Assembly (NCBI GenBank): GCA_934394815.1
Contig: CAKRRD010000057.1
Location: forward strand, 1 to 14,695
DNA from: an uncultured Acetatifactor sp.
Lineage (GTDB): Bacteria > Bacillota > Clostridia > Lachnospirales > Lachnospiraceae
Direction of reading: 5' to 3'
DNA length: 14,695 nt
Part shown: in pieces, positions 5,911 to 14,584 of the stretch
How positions within the stretch are numbered: the first letter of the stretch is position 1
Layout of the letters: the number at the start of each line of letters is the position of its first letter
The notes under the pieces: generated by a model
Database searches by the model: none
Told to the model about the DNA's origin: nothing
Seen by the model: only the letters and a program-made list of their open reading frames with translations
Program-made: the position numbers and the translations under genes

Positions 5911-8187
5911 ATGGAGCTTATTCAGAAAATCAGGGCATTGCAGATAGAAAAAAGAAGGTCATTCCGAAGAATTCTGCTGGCAGAACTTCTTCTCCTGCTG
6001 GTGGGGATCATCGGTCTGTTCGGCAAAAAAGCAGTATATGACTATCCGACGGAAGCGGTAGCGGTAAATACAGGAAGCTATCAGGAGGATATGGAAATAG
6101 ATCACATATCGCTGACTCCCGGTATTTACCGGATTCAGCTACACTATGATACCGATACCGAGATGAAGAATTTCTGTAATGCAGAAGATGATACGACAGG
6201 ATATCGTATGCTTCGCAGCAGCGGAGAGCATCTGTATCAGGGACTGCATCAGACAGATTTTCAGATATGGCTGCTCCAGAAGACGAACGATCTGAGAATA
6301 ACGGTGACTTACGGGGGAGAGGGCAGCTATACGGTGACCGGACTTACGATAGAAAAGACCAACGGATTGTCAGTGATCTTTTTACTTTGCATTCTCTTTT
6401 TCTCCGTATTGGCGGATCTGATCTACCTGTATGTACAGTATGACAGGGAATATAAGATTTCCGTTACACAAAAGGGGATTCATTTTGGCCTGGCATTGAT
6501 CGTTCTTGTGACCTCACTGCCTCTTTTGCAGGATACGATGATATCCAGCGGAGACCTGGGATATCATATGCTGCGCATGATGGGAATCAAGGACGGCATC
6601 CTGTCGGGACAGTTTCCGGTGCGTATTGCACCAGAGTGGCAGCAGGGCTATGGCTATGCCTCTTCGATTTTTTACGGAGAGACTCTGCTATATGTGGGAG
6701 CCTTGTTCCGGCTGATCGGATTTTCCTATGTCACAAGCTACAGACTTTTTATGTTGTTTATTAATATTCTTACCGTAGGGATTGCATATTATAGTTTTCG
6801 TAGAATCTTTCAGGAACGTTATATCGGACTGTTATGTACCATGCTGTACACACTGTCTGTATACCGCCTCTCCAAAACGTTTATCTGCGGTTCTCTGGGA
6901 GAGACCTTCGGAATTCTGTTCCTGCCGCTGATCGCTTATGGCTTTTACCGGGTGTTTACACAGGAGATTACCGATAAAGAATACCGTTTTTCCTGGATCC
7001 CTCTGACCGTGGCGTTTACCGGGCTGGTACAGTCTCATTTGCTGACGGGAGAACAGGTGGGGGCATTTACCATTTTATTGTGTCTGCTGCTGATCAAAAA
7101 GGTATTCCGGAAGGAAACCTTCTGCTCGCTGGCCAAGACCGTCATCTACAGTGTATTACTGAGTGCTTGGTTTCTGATACCTTTCGGCGACTATATGCTG
7201 CGGGGAGATTTTATGATCCAGCATGTATCGGGAAGACCCATTCAGTACAGAGGTCTGTATCCGGCTCATCTGCTGTTCACCTTTTTCCGGAACGGCAGTA
7301 ATGTATTTTATTCGGAGAACGGTATGGGAGACAGCCAGCCCATGGGACTTGGCATTGCACTGGTAGTGGCATTGCTCTTGTGGGGAGGTATGCTCTTTTT
7401 CCGCAGAACCACGCATTTACGCAAGGAAGAAAAGACCCTGGGGAAGATCGCCGGAGGCTTTGCACTTCTCGCTCTGTGGATGTCTCTGTCGGTATTTCCC
7501 TGGGATAAGATACAAAGCCTGAACGGCATTACAGCGACTCTGGTGTCCAGTATTCAGTTCCCCAACAGATTCCTGACCATCGCGACTGTCTGCCTCGTGC
7601 TGGTGGCGGGCGTTGTGGCAAAAGAAATCAAAGGACAGTATGAGAACGGTGGTCTGAAAATTTATTTTGCAGCCATGGCGGTATGCACACTGTGCAGCAG
7701 CATTTATCTGATGGATGATATGCTGCAAACGACCTCTACTTATCAGATCTACGGGGAAGAGGGCATGGGAAGCGGCTATATCGCCGGTGCGGAATATCTG
7801 CCCTACGGCGCGGATGCTTCTCAGTTCTGGCAGCACGATCCCTATGCGGGAGAAGCTGTGGAGATCACCGATTACTATAAGAACGGACTGGAAACAGAGA
7901 TGTATTGCCGGAATCTGAGTGGCGGGGCGGAGACGGTGGAACTGCCGCTGCTGTATTATTACGGTTACCGTGCATATGACAAGACTACCGGACAGGAACT
8001 GATGATCACCACCAGTGATAATTATGCGGTATGTGTGGAACTTCCCGGCGGTTATGAGGGAACCGTCCACGTGGCATTTTACAGTCCCTGGTACTGGAGA
8101 GCAGCGGAGGCGGTAAGTTACTTAAGCCTGTTGGCACTGAGCGTCGGTGTGATTCTGGAAAAGAAGCGTGAGAGGAAAAACGCATGA
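5911..8187 (+). CDS. GT-C-like multi-pass membrane protein (PTPS-related/YfhO-like), paralogue 1
   Basis: A 758-residue membrane protein. It has an N-terminal anchor (about 21-37), a beta-rich extracytoplasmic domain (about 50-150, with LTPGIYRIQLHYD), a hydrophobic core of roughly ten helices (about 153-600), a C-terminal extracytoplasmic domain (about 605-730, including GAEYLP at 626-631) and a last helix near 735-752. At the start of the core, SGDLGYHMLR carries Asp215, His219 and Arg222, followed by GQFPVRIAPEWQQGYGYAS. This layout, with an acidic residue in the first large external loop, is typical of GT-C glycosyltransferases that use polyprenyl-phosphate sugars; database names for the family ('6-pyruvoyl-tetrahydropterin synthase related') are misleading. 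Gly-Glu331 and FPWD (529-532) also recur in both paralogues downstream. It overlaps the next gene by ATGA. Envelope glycosylation is the likely role; donor and acceptor are unknown. Confidence 0.85.
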   Translation: MELIQKIRALQIEKRRSFRRILLAELLLLLVGIIGLFGKKAVYDYPTEAVAVNTGSYQEDMEIDHISLTPGIYRIQLHYDTDTEMKNFCNAEDDTTGYRMLRSSGEHLYQGLHQTDFQIWLLQKTNDLRITVTYGGEGSYTVTGLTIEKTNGLSVIFLLCILFFSVLADLIYLYVQYDREYKISVTQKGIHFGLALIVLVTSLPLLQDTMISSGDLGYHMLRMMGIKDGILSGQFPVRIAPEWQQGYGYASSIFYGETLLYVGALFRLIGFSYVTSYRLFMLFINILTVGIAYYSFRRIFQERYIGLLCTMLYTLSVYRLSKTFICGSLGETFGILFLPLIAYGFYRVFTQEITDKEYRFSWIPLTVAFTGLVQSHLLTGEQVGAFTILLCLLLIKKVFRKETFCSLAKTVIYSVLLSAWFLIPFGDYMLRGDFMIQHVSGRPIQYRGLYPAHLLFTFFRNGSNVFYSENGMGDSQPMGLGIALVVALLLWGGMLFFRRTTHLRKEEKTLGKIAGGFALLALWMSLSVFPWDKIQSLNGITATLVSSIQFPNRFLTIATVCLVLVAGVVAKEIKGQYENGGLKIYFAAMAVCTLCSSIYLMDDMLQTTSTYQIYGEEGMGSGYIAGAEYLPYGADASQFWQHDPYAGEAVEITDYYKNGLETEMYCRNLSGGAETVELPLLYYYGYRAYDKTTGQELMITTSDNYAVCVELPGGYEGTVHVAFYSPWYWRAAEAVSYLSLLALSVGVILEKKRERKNA

Positions 8188-9662
8188 AGATGACAGAAAA
8201 AATAAAGACGAAAGAAAACTATATATTTTGGTGTCTGTTTGGCATTTTTCTGACAGGAGCTCTTCCGCTGTTTACCAATTATTGCCTGAATTCGTCGGAG
8301 ATTCCGTATCAGTTGGTACGCCTCGAAGGGTTACAGGAGAATCTGTCCGCAGGTATATTCCGGATCGCTATGCCGGTAAACTGGCAGTATGAGCATGGTA
8401 CGGCGGGGCTGGATGGAAATCTGTTCTGGCTGTTGCCGGTGTTTTTACGGAAGATTGGATTACCCTTGGAAAGTGCTTATCGTTGCTTCTTGATGTGTAT
8501 TTATGCGGCTGGTGTGATTCTTTCCTATGTGACCTTCCGAGAGGCATTTCGGGATTGGAAACTCGTTATTTTCAGCACGATGTTGTACTGCTGGGCACCG
8601 TGGTATATAGATACTTTATATGGAAGAGCAGCGATCGGTGAGGCACTGGGGTATGCATTTCTGCCGGTGTTGTTGCTGTTTGTGGTGAGAATGGTGGGAC
8701 AGAAGGAAGGAAAACTGCCGCAATGGGTGCTTCTGACACTGGGAACCACCTTACTGCTGCAATCCTCGTTTGCGGTATTTACCGTGGGAATGCTGATGCT
8801 GTTGTTCTGTTGCATCTATTATCGCAGACAGATGCTGGGAAGAGCAGGGCTGTGGACACTGGGAAAAGCGGTCATTGCGACTGTGGTGTGCAATCTGTGG
8901 TATCTGTTACCTCTGCTTCGTTATCTTGTGGCGTATCGTGATGTGGCGAGATATCTGGGAAGCCGCCCTTTTCAGGAAAAAGGAGCATCCTTAATGCACT
9001 ATCTGACCTTCTTTTTCCATGGGGGGACTGCTTATGATTATAAAGCCAACGGATTCCAGGGAGCGGCTGCCACCGGTGTCGGTCCGGCGCTTACGGCATT
9101 GTTCTTCCTGTTATTGTGGCTGAAATTCAGCGGCAGCCTGTCGAAGAAAGATGGAAAAAAAGAAATCACTTCAGGTCTGTTCCGGTGTGGAATGCTGGGA
9201 ATCCTGCTGAGTCTCGGAAGCTTTCCCTGGGATCTGCTCCGCCGGAATGTGGTATTTCAGGTGCTGACTTTCAGCATACAGTCCCCTGTGATCTTTATGA
9301 TTCCTGCTGTCTGCGGACTGGTTCTGGCAGGTTGTGGAGTGTTGGAATATTACCGCCGGGAGCGGTCTTTTGCAGAGGCAACAATTCTGGAGATCGCTGT
9401 GGCCGCCGTGGCTTTCGTATCCACGCAGTTTCTGACGAATAAACTGCTGCTCACCAGAGAGCCTCTGTGGATCCGGCAGAAGGAAGATCTGCCGGAACTG
9501 GTTCTCGTAGAAGCGCCGCAACTGCAAATGAGTGCAGCAGGCGGTAGCTTACAGTGGGGGACAGTGGCAATCGGTATTCTCGGAATCATTGGAATCGTGA
9601 TCTACTGTATTTTCAGACAGCGGAAAGACCGGAAACAGGAAGTACGAAAGGAGGCAGCATAG
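8184..9662 (+). CDS. Short GT-C-like membrane paralogue with altered D/H motif
   Basis: A 492-residue multi-pass protein, middle member of the trio. The region from ALPLF (26-30) aligns with the start of the core helices of its neighbours, but the N-terminal anchor and beta domain (about 180 residues) and the large C-terminal external domain are missing. At the site where both neighbours have D-x3-H-x2-R, this protein has Glu39-x3-Gln43-x2-Arg46 (SSEIPYQLVR), with spacing from the preceding Leu-Pro unchanged. The IGE motif (Glu153) and FPWD (347-350) are kept. It may be inactive, have changed specificity, or act as a partner subunit of the outer two. The frame is intact over its full length, so it is not a simple pseudogene. 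The start overlaps the upstream stop (ATGA), with GAGAGGA about 8 nt before it; a second ATG at 8190 is possible. A final helix near 465-482 leads to a basic tail. Confidence 0.8.
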   Translation: MKMTEKIKTKENYIFWCLFGIFLTGALPLFTNYCLNSSEIPYQLVRLEGLQENLSAGIFRIAMPVNWQYEHGTAGLDGNLFWLLPVFLRKIGLPLESAYRCFLMCIYAAGVILSYVTFREAFRDWKLVIFSTMLYCWAPWYIDTLYGRAAIGEALGYAFLPVLLLFVVRMVGQKEGKLPQWVLLTLGTTLLLQSSFAVFTVGMLMLLFCCIYYRRQMLGRAGLWTLGKAVIATVVCNLWYLLPLLRYLVAYRDVARYLGSRPFQEKGASLMHYLTFFFHGGTAYDYKANGFQGAAATGVGPALTALFFLLLWLKFSGSLSKKDGKKEITSGLFRCGMLGILLSLGSFPWDLLRRNVVFQVLTFSIQSPVIFMIPAVCGLVLAGCGVLEYYRRERSFAEATILEIAVAAVAFVSTQFLTNKLLLTREPLWIRQKEDLPELVLVEAPQLQMSAAGGSLQWGTVAIGILGIIGIVIYCIFRQRKDRKQEVRKEAA

Positions 9663-9666
9663 GAAA

Positions 9667-11985
9667 ATGGAAGTGTGGAAAAAATCGGAAATCCTGAAAA
9701 ATAAAAAATTCCGTATCGTGCTGCTTCTGGAACTTTTGTTATTACTGGTGCCGGTAGTCGGAATCCTGCGGGGAGACCGGACCGTCAGTACGCTTGCGGA
9801 TGCAAGGGTAGCCCTTCAGGAGGGCGTACGTCAGGAGGAAACCGGATATTCGGTGGACGGAAGCAGTGATGTTAACGGTACCTGGCTGGAAATGAGCGGC
9901 TTTGCGCTGACTCCCGGAACATACACCTATTATGTGACTTATGACGCGGAAGACAATGAAGTAAATAAGATCAATATCAAGAGTGACGACAGAATCTACA
10001 GGGAACTGCTGGAAAATGAACTTTCCCTGTATTCCGGAAGAACGCAGGCTTCCTGTGATATCTATGTGACAAGCAGTCTGGAACCGGAAGAGGTCAGCAT
10101 TCAGGCAGACTATTACGGATCTGGCAGACTTGCCATTACGGACATCCGGCTGGTGAAAACAACAGCGGCTTACCGGATGCTGCTTACCATATTTCTTCTG
10201 GTGTTCCTGATTGCGGATTTTCTCATTATGTTGTATGTCTATATGGGAAAATACCCGCTTCCGCGGGAAAAAAAGCTGGCCTGGTTCGGGATTCCGGCGC
10301 TGGCGATCCTGACCTCCCTGCCTTTGTTTGTGGATTATATTATCATGGGAGCGGATCTCGGGTTTCATTTGCTCCGGATAGAATTTCTGGCCCAGAGCCT
10401 GCAGCAGGGAATCTTTCCCACCAGAGTGGAACCGATGTGGCTGTACGGACACGGATATGCCAGTTCCCTGTTTTATTGCGATACGTTTCTGGTGATTCCA
10501 GCGGTGTTACGGCTGATCGGATTTCCCATCGCCGTTGCCTACGGAGGATATGTATTTCTGGTGAATCTGGCCACGGCACTGATCGCCTATTTCTGTTTCC
10601 GGGGAATCTTCCGGGACAGCATGACGGGAATGCTGGGCAGTATGCTGTATACACTGGCCCCTTATCGTGTCTACAATATTTATAACCGGAGCGCCGTAGG
10701 AGAATATACGGCAATGATCTTTCTGCCGCTGTTATGCTATGGATTTTACCTGATTTTCACGGAAGACACGGAAAAGAAGGAATACCGCCATTACTGGCTG
10801 TTGCCAGTGTTGGGATTTTCCGGGATCATTCAGAGCCATGTGTTAAGCTGTGAGATCTCCGGTACATTTACGATATTACTGTGCCTGCTGTGCATCCGCA
10901 AGGTGTTCTGTAAGAGAACGTTTGTGGAACTGGTCAAAGTCGTAGTGGGGACAGTATTGGCCAATATCTGGTTCCTGCTTCCGATGCTGGATATGATGCT
11001 GGCCGACCAGTATCGCTATTCCAATAACAGCGGTACTTACATTCAGGACAGAGGTATTCTGGGATCACAGATCTTTTTTACCCTGCAGAATGCCGGAAGC
11101 AATTCCCGGTTCCAGGAACTGGGAATGCAGGATACGGAGCCTATCTATATCGGTATTGCCGTATTGTTGGGAGTAATCGTATATTTTGCCATCCGCAGAC
11201 GGCAGAAAGAACAGGATCTGTCCCATTATAAGGGAGCGGAGATCGCGTTTATTCTGGGAGTCATCGCTATTGTGGTAAGCACCTATTATTTCCCCTGGGA
11301 TGCACTGAAGGATGCTAATTCCCTGTTGGGACTTTTGACCACCATGATCCAGTTCCCCACCAGACTGACGATCATTGCGACCATCACCATGACGTTGGTG
11401 GCCTGTACGGCGGGTTACTGGATGTTAAGGTCAAAGGATAAGCTGTTAAAATATTCCTTCCTGACAGTGATCTGCGGCAGCTGTATTTTGTTCTCCCTTT
11501 ATCAGACTAATGATCTGCTGCAGACGAGGGAAGGAGCACTCCGGATTTATTCCATGTCTTCCATGGGGCATTCCGGAATTCTGGGAGCGGAGTATCTGCC
11601 ACTGGGCGTGGAATGGAATTTCTATTATCACGATGCATGGCCGTCAGAGGGCGTCGAGGTGGACTCCTTTGAAAAGGAAAATCTGACGACACGGACCACG
11701 GTGGCGACGGCCGCAGAAGAGGGAGATTATTATATTGATCTGCCCATGCTTTTGTATAAAGGATATCATGCCAAGGATGTGGCGACGGGGGAGAAATTCC
11801 CGGTGACCATAGGTGAGAACGGACATGTCCGGGCCATTCTGCCGGCGGGTTATCAGGGAACCGTAAAGGTGTGGTATTCCGGTATGTGGTACTGGCGTGT
11901 GGCGGAAGGAGTCAGCCTGCTGTTCTGGGTGGCTGTGATCGCCGCTGAGATTATCTCTCGTAAGAAACAGCGGGAAAAGGTATAG
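9667..11985 (+). CDS. GT-C-like multi-pass membrane protein (PTPS-related/YfhO-like), paralogue 2
   Basis: A 772-residue protein with the same architecture as the 758-residue paralogue: N-terminal anchor (about 16-34), beta-rich external domain (about 70-165, with LTPGTYTYYVTYD), hydrophobic core of about ten helices (168-610), C-terminal external domain (about 620-745, with GAEYLP at 640-645) and a last helix before a basic tail. The motif GADLGFHLLR supplies Asp230, His234 and Arg237, then GIFPTRVEPMWLYGHGYAS. GE (Glu346) and FPWD (542-545) are conserved. The gene follows the short paralogue after 4 bp; AAAGGAGG (9647-9654) lies about 12 nt before the ATG, slightly far but the only good site. 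The C-terminal part (LPMLLYKGYHAKD... LPAGYQGTVKVWY) resembles the YfhO-type external domain. The likely activity is transfer of a lipid-linked sugar outside the membrane. It could act jointly with the two upstream proteins; substrate unknown. Confidence 0.85.
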   Translation: MEVWKKSEILKNKKFRIVLLLELLLLLVPVVGILRGDRTVSTLADARVALQEGVRQEETGYSVDGSSDVNGTWLEMSGFALTPGTYTYYVTYDAEDNEVNKINIKSDDRIYRELLENELSLYSGRTQASCDIYVTSSLEPEEVSIQADYYGSGRLAITDIRLVKTTAAYRMLLTIFLLVFLIADFLIMLYVYMGKYPLPREKKLAWFGIPALAILTSLPLFVDYIIMGADLGFHLLRIEFLAQSLQQGIFPTRVEPMWLYGHGYASSLFYCDTFLVIPAVLRLIGFPIAVAYGGYVFLVNLATALIAYFCFRGIFRDSMTGMLGSMLYTLAPYRVYNIYNRSAVGEYTAMIFLPLLCYGFYLIFTEDTEKKEYRHYWLLPVLGFSGIIQSHVLSCEISGTFTILLCLLCIRKVFCKRTFVELVKVVVGTVLANIWFLLPMLDMMLADQYRYSNNSGTYIQDRGILGSQIFFTLQNAGSNSRFQELGMQDTEPIYIGIAVLLGVIVYFAIRRRQKEQDLSHYKGAEIAFILGVIAIVVSTYYFPWDALKDANSLLGLLTTMIQFPTRLTIIATITMTLVACTAGYWMLRSKDKLLKYSFLTVICGSCILFSLYQTNDLLQTREGALRIYSMSSMGHSGILGAEYLPLGVEWNFYYHDAWPSEGVEVDSFEKENLTTRTTVATAAEEGDYYIDLPMLLYKGYHAKDVATGEKFPVTIGENGHVRAILPAGYQGTVKVWYSGMWYWRVAEGVSLLFWVAVIAAEIISRKKQREKV

Positions 11986-12115
11986 CTGCGGAACTGATTT
12001 TTCAGTGAAAACAGAAAATAGAACATAGAAAAAGAAGCAGAAAAAGAGGATGCGGGTATGCTCCGAGGAACAGCTGCATAAAGTAGTAGCGGATAGTTCT
12101 GAGAGGAGATACCAC
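11986..12115. other. Intergenic region before the deacetylase gene
   Basis: This 130-bp stretch holds a weak hairpin just after the membrane-protein stop (ACTGA/TCAGT, about 11997-12010) and a purine-rich run (12005-12050). No clear sigma-A or sporulation promoter was found, though TGCATA at 12075-12080 resembles a sigma-G -35 without a matching -10. The downstream gene may have its own promoter here that cannot be assigned, or may be read from the operon upstream. Confidence 0.4.
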
Positions 12116-12976
12116 ATGAAACGTTTTTTCAGGGAACACGAAAAAACACTCTGGCTCCTGCTTCTTTTTGTATGCGCGTTTTTCCTGGGAAGAGGCATTG
12201 GAGCCATCGCTTACGGACTGCATCTGCAGCAGGAGATGAATACCTGGGAGACGGCAGGGAGTGCACTGGAGAATACGCAGGGGGTACTTTCCGCGGAGAA
12301 CTGGGGGCTGGGGTTTGGTGCGGAAGGAACTCAGCCCAGCGGTACGGCTTCTGCGGACAAATTAAAAGAATACAATGCCTATTATGTGGGAGATGCCGGA
12401 GAGAAAAAGATCTATCTCACATTCGATTGCGGCTACGAGAACGGAAATACCGCCAATATTCTGGATGCACTGAAAAAGCATAACGTGTCAGCGACTTTTT
12501 TCGTGGTGGGACATTTTCTGGAATCGGCCCCGGATATGGTGAAACGCATGGTGGAGGAAGGACACACGGTGGGAAATCATACTTACCATCATTATGATAT
12601 GTCGAAGATCTCGGATCCGACGACTTTTCAGAAAGAAATGGACGACGTGAGAACTCTTTTTCGGGAGACCACCGGCACGGAAATGGCCATGTACTACCGG
12701 CCGCCTCAGGGAAAATACAGTGAGACCAACCTGCAGATGGCAAAGGATCTGGGATATTCTACTTTTTTCTGGAGCCTGGCGTACGTGGACTGGAATGTGG
12801 ATGCACAGCCCAGCCACGAGGAAGCTTTTTCCAAACTGATAGACAGGATCCATCCGGGAGCCGTGGTGCTGTTACATAATACTTCGAAGACCAACGGCGA
12901 GATCCTGGATGAACTTCTCACAAAATGGGAAGAAATGGGCTATACCTTCGGAAAATTGGAAGAACTGGTGCAGTAG
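12116..12976 (+). CDS. pdaA: PdaA-like polysaccharide deacetylase (spore cortex muramic-delta-lactam type)
   Basis: A 286-residue membrane-anchored deacetylase of the NodB/carbohydrate esterase 4 family. The closest recognisable type is PdaA, which removes the N-acetyl group from muramic acid during formation of muramic-delta-lactam in spore cortex. One signal anchor (about 11-33) precedes a linker and the catalytic domain (about 98-286). Motifs in order: TFDCGYENG with Asp104 (PdaA has TFDNGYENG where most relatives have TFDDG), metal ligands His155 and His159 in GNHTYHH, YRPPQGKYSE with Arg195, FFWSLAYVDW, and the catalytic-site LLHN with His254. The GYENG, VDW and HPGAVVLLHN segments are PdaA-like. 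ATG 12116 is chosen because GAGAGGAG (12101-12108) lies 7 nt upstream and the protein then starts just before its anchor; an in-frame ATG at 12050 has no usable site and adds a polar tail. guaA follows. Confidence 0.88.
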   Translation: MKRFFREHEKTLWLLLLFVCAFFLGRGIGAIAYGLHLQQEMNTWETAGSALENTQGVLSAENWGLGFGAEGTQPSGTASADKLKEYNAYYVGDAGEKKIYLTFDCGYENGNTANILDALKKHNVSATFFVVGHFLESAPDMVKRMVEEGHTVGNHTYHHYDMSKISDPTTFQKEMDDVRTLFRETTGTEMAMYYRPPQGKYSETNLQMAKDLGYSTFFWSLAYVDWNVDAQPSHEEAFSKLIDRIHPGAVVLLHNTSKTNGEILDELLTKWEEMGYTFGKLEELVQ

Positions 12977-12996
12977 GGTTTGACTTCCCCTGCACC
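12967..12996. other. Hairpin spanning the pdaA stop and guaA -35 box
   Basis: GGTGCAG (12967-12973) pairs with CTGCACC (12990-12996), and GGG (12976-12978) can add pairing with CCC (12987-12989). No U-run follows, so it is a poor intrinsic terminator. A competing inverted repeat, TAGGGT (12974-12979) with ACCCTA (12999-13004), overlaps both promoter boxes of guaA. Confidence 0.45.
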
Positions 12997-13008
12997 ATAC
13001 CCTATAAT
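12980..13008 (+). promoter_or_regulatory. Sigma-A promoter of guaA
   Basis: TTGACT (12980-12985) is separated by exactly 17 bp from a perfect TATAAT (13003-13008). The expected start near 13015 leaves a leader of about 25 nt before ATG 13040, too short for a purine riboswitch. The -35 box lies only 3 bp after the pdaA stop codon. Confidence 0.85.
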
Positions 13009-13039
13009 AGATAACAGAAAAAAATACTGGAGGACAACC

Positions 13040-14584
13040 ATGGAAAAAGAACTGGTAGTTGTCATTGATTTTGGCGGACAGTACAATCAGCTGGTCGCCA
13101 GAAGAGTCAGAGAATGCAATGTATATTGCGAGATCTACTCTTACAAGACAGACTTGAATAAGATAAAAGCGATGAATCCCAAGGGAATCATCCTGACCGG
13201 CGGCCCCGCAAGCTGCTATGAACCCGGTGCAGCTACCTGCTCCGAGGATCTGTTTAACTTAGGAGTTCCCGTGCTGGGACTCTGTTACGGCGCACAGCTG
13301 ATGACCCATGTGCTGGGTGGCAAGGTTGAACGTGCAGCCGTTCGGGAATATGGCAAGACTGAGGTGAAGGTAGACCGCAGTTCCAAGCTGTTTTCCGATG
13401 TATCCGAGAATACGATCTGCTGGATGAGTCATTTCGACTATATCTCCAGACTGGCTCCCGGCTTCCGTGCCGTAGCTACCACCGCGAACTGTCCCGTGGC
13501 AGCGGCGGAGTGCGTAGAACGTGGACTGTATGCAATCCAGTTCCATCCGGAAGTACTTCATACCGTGGAAGGCTCCAAGATGCTGTATAATTTCGTGCGT
13601 AACATCTGCGGATGCTGCGGCGACTGGAAGATGGATTCCTTCGTGGAAGAGTCCATCAAGGCCATTCGGGAGAAGGTCGGCAAGGGCAAAGTCCTCTGTG
13701 CATTGTCCGGCGGCGTGGATTCCTCCGTGGCAGCAGTACTGTTATCCAAGGCAGTCGGCGAGCAGCTGACCTGTGTCTTCGTAGATCACGGCCTGCTCCG
13801 GAAGAACGAGGGCGATGAGGTAGAAGCAGTCTTTGGTCCCAACGGCAATTACGACCTGCACTTTATCCGTGTAAATGCGCAGGAGCGCTTCTACAGCAAG
13901 CTGGCCGGTGTATCCGAGCCGGAACACAAGAGAAAGATCATCGGCGAAGAGTTCATCCGCGTCTTCGAGGAAGAGGCGAAGAAGATCGGTGCCGTAGATT
14001 TCCTGGTACAGGGAACCATTTATCCCGACGTGGTAGAGAGCGGACTGGGCGGTGAATCCGCAGTGATCAAGTCCCACCACAATGTAGGCGGCCTTCCCGA
14101 CTATGTAGATTTCAAGGAGATCATCGAGCCTCTGCGCAACCTGTTCAAGGATGAGGTTCGTAAGGTAGGACTGGAGCTTGGCATTCCGGAGCACCTGGTA
14201 TTCCGTCAGCCGTTCCCCGGCCCCGGACTGGGTATCCGCATCATCGGCGAAGTAACCGCCGAGAAGGTCAAGATCGTGCAGGATGCCGATGCCATCTACC
14301 GCGAGGAGATCGCCAACGCAGGTCTGGACCGCGAGATCAACCAGTACTTCGCAGCCCTGACCAACATGAGATCCGTAGGCGTTATGGGTGATGAGAGAAC
14401 CTATGATTACGCCATTGCACTGAGAGCGGTGAAGACCATTGACTTCATGACCGCAGAGAGCGCACAGATCCCCTATGAGGTGCTGCAGAAGGTGACCAGC
14501 AGAATTATTAATGAGGTCAGTCATGTGAACCGGGTAATGTATGATATTACCAGTAAGCCGCCTGGGACGATTGAGTTTGAGTAA
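13040..14584 (+). CDS. guaA: GMP synthase (glutamine-hydrolysing)
   Basis: A 514-residue cytosolic enzyme that converts XMP to GMP with ATP and glutamine, the last step of de novo GMP synthesis. The N-terminal class I glutamine amidotransferase domain (about 1-195) has GLCYGAQ with nucleophile Cys82 and the partners His169 and Glu171 in QFHPEVLHT. The ATP pyrophosphatase domain has the PP-loop SGGVDSS at 223-229. The C-terminal dimerisation domain contains PGPGLGIRI and ends KPPGTIEFE, the family's usual terminus. Length matches the family. ATG 13040 is chosen because GGAGG (13029-13033) lies 6 nt upstream and the protein then begins [14 protein letters not shown]; the longer frame from 12980 would place coding sequence in the promoter. 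All key residues are intact. Confidence 0.97.
   Translation: MEKELVVVIDFGGQYNQLVARRVRECNVYCEIYSYKTDLNKIKAMNPKGIILTGGPASCYEPGAATCSEDLFNLGVPVLGLCYGAQLMTHVLGGKVERAAVREYGKTEVKVDRSSKLFSDVSENTICWMSHFDYISRLAPGFRAVATTANCPVAAAECVERGLYAIQFHPEVLHTVEGSKMLYNFVRNICGCCGDWKMDSFVEESIKAIREKVGKGKVLCALSGGVDSSVAAVLLSKAVGEQLTCVFVDHGLLRKNEGDEVEAVFGPNGNYDLHFIRVNAQERFYSKLAGVSEPEHKRKIIGEEFIRVFEEEAKKIGAVDFLVQGTIYPDVVESGLGGESAVIKSHHNVGGLPDYVDFKEIIEPLRNLFKDEVRKVGLELGIPEHLVFRQPFPGPGLGIRIIGEVTAEKVKIVQDADAIYREEIANAGLDREINQYFAALTNMRSVGVMGDERTYDYAIALRAVKTIDFMTAESAQIPYEVLQKVTSRIINEVSHVNRVMYDITSKPPGTIEFE

Noticed and set aside
9742..10452. 236-codon minus-strand frame inside the third membrane gene
   Set aside because: Antisense to a well-supported membrane protein gene, low complexity and no recognisable domain.
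12075..12100. Sigma-G promoter for pdaA (TGCATA as -35)
   Set aside because: No CATACTA-like -10 element is found 17-18 bp downstream.
12050..12115. Longer start for the PdaA-like protein
   Set aside because: AGAGG directly touches the ATG at 12050, leaving no spacing, and the extension is polar ahead of a signal anchor. ATG 12116 has a well-placed ribosome binding site.
13009..13039. Purine riboswitch before guaA
   Set aside because: The expected leader is about 25 nt, far too short for a purine aptamer.
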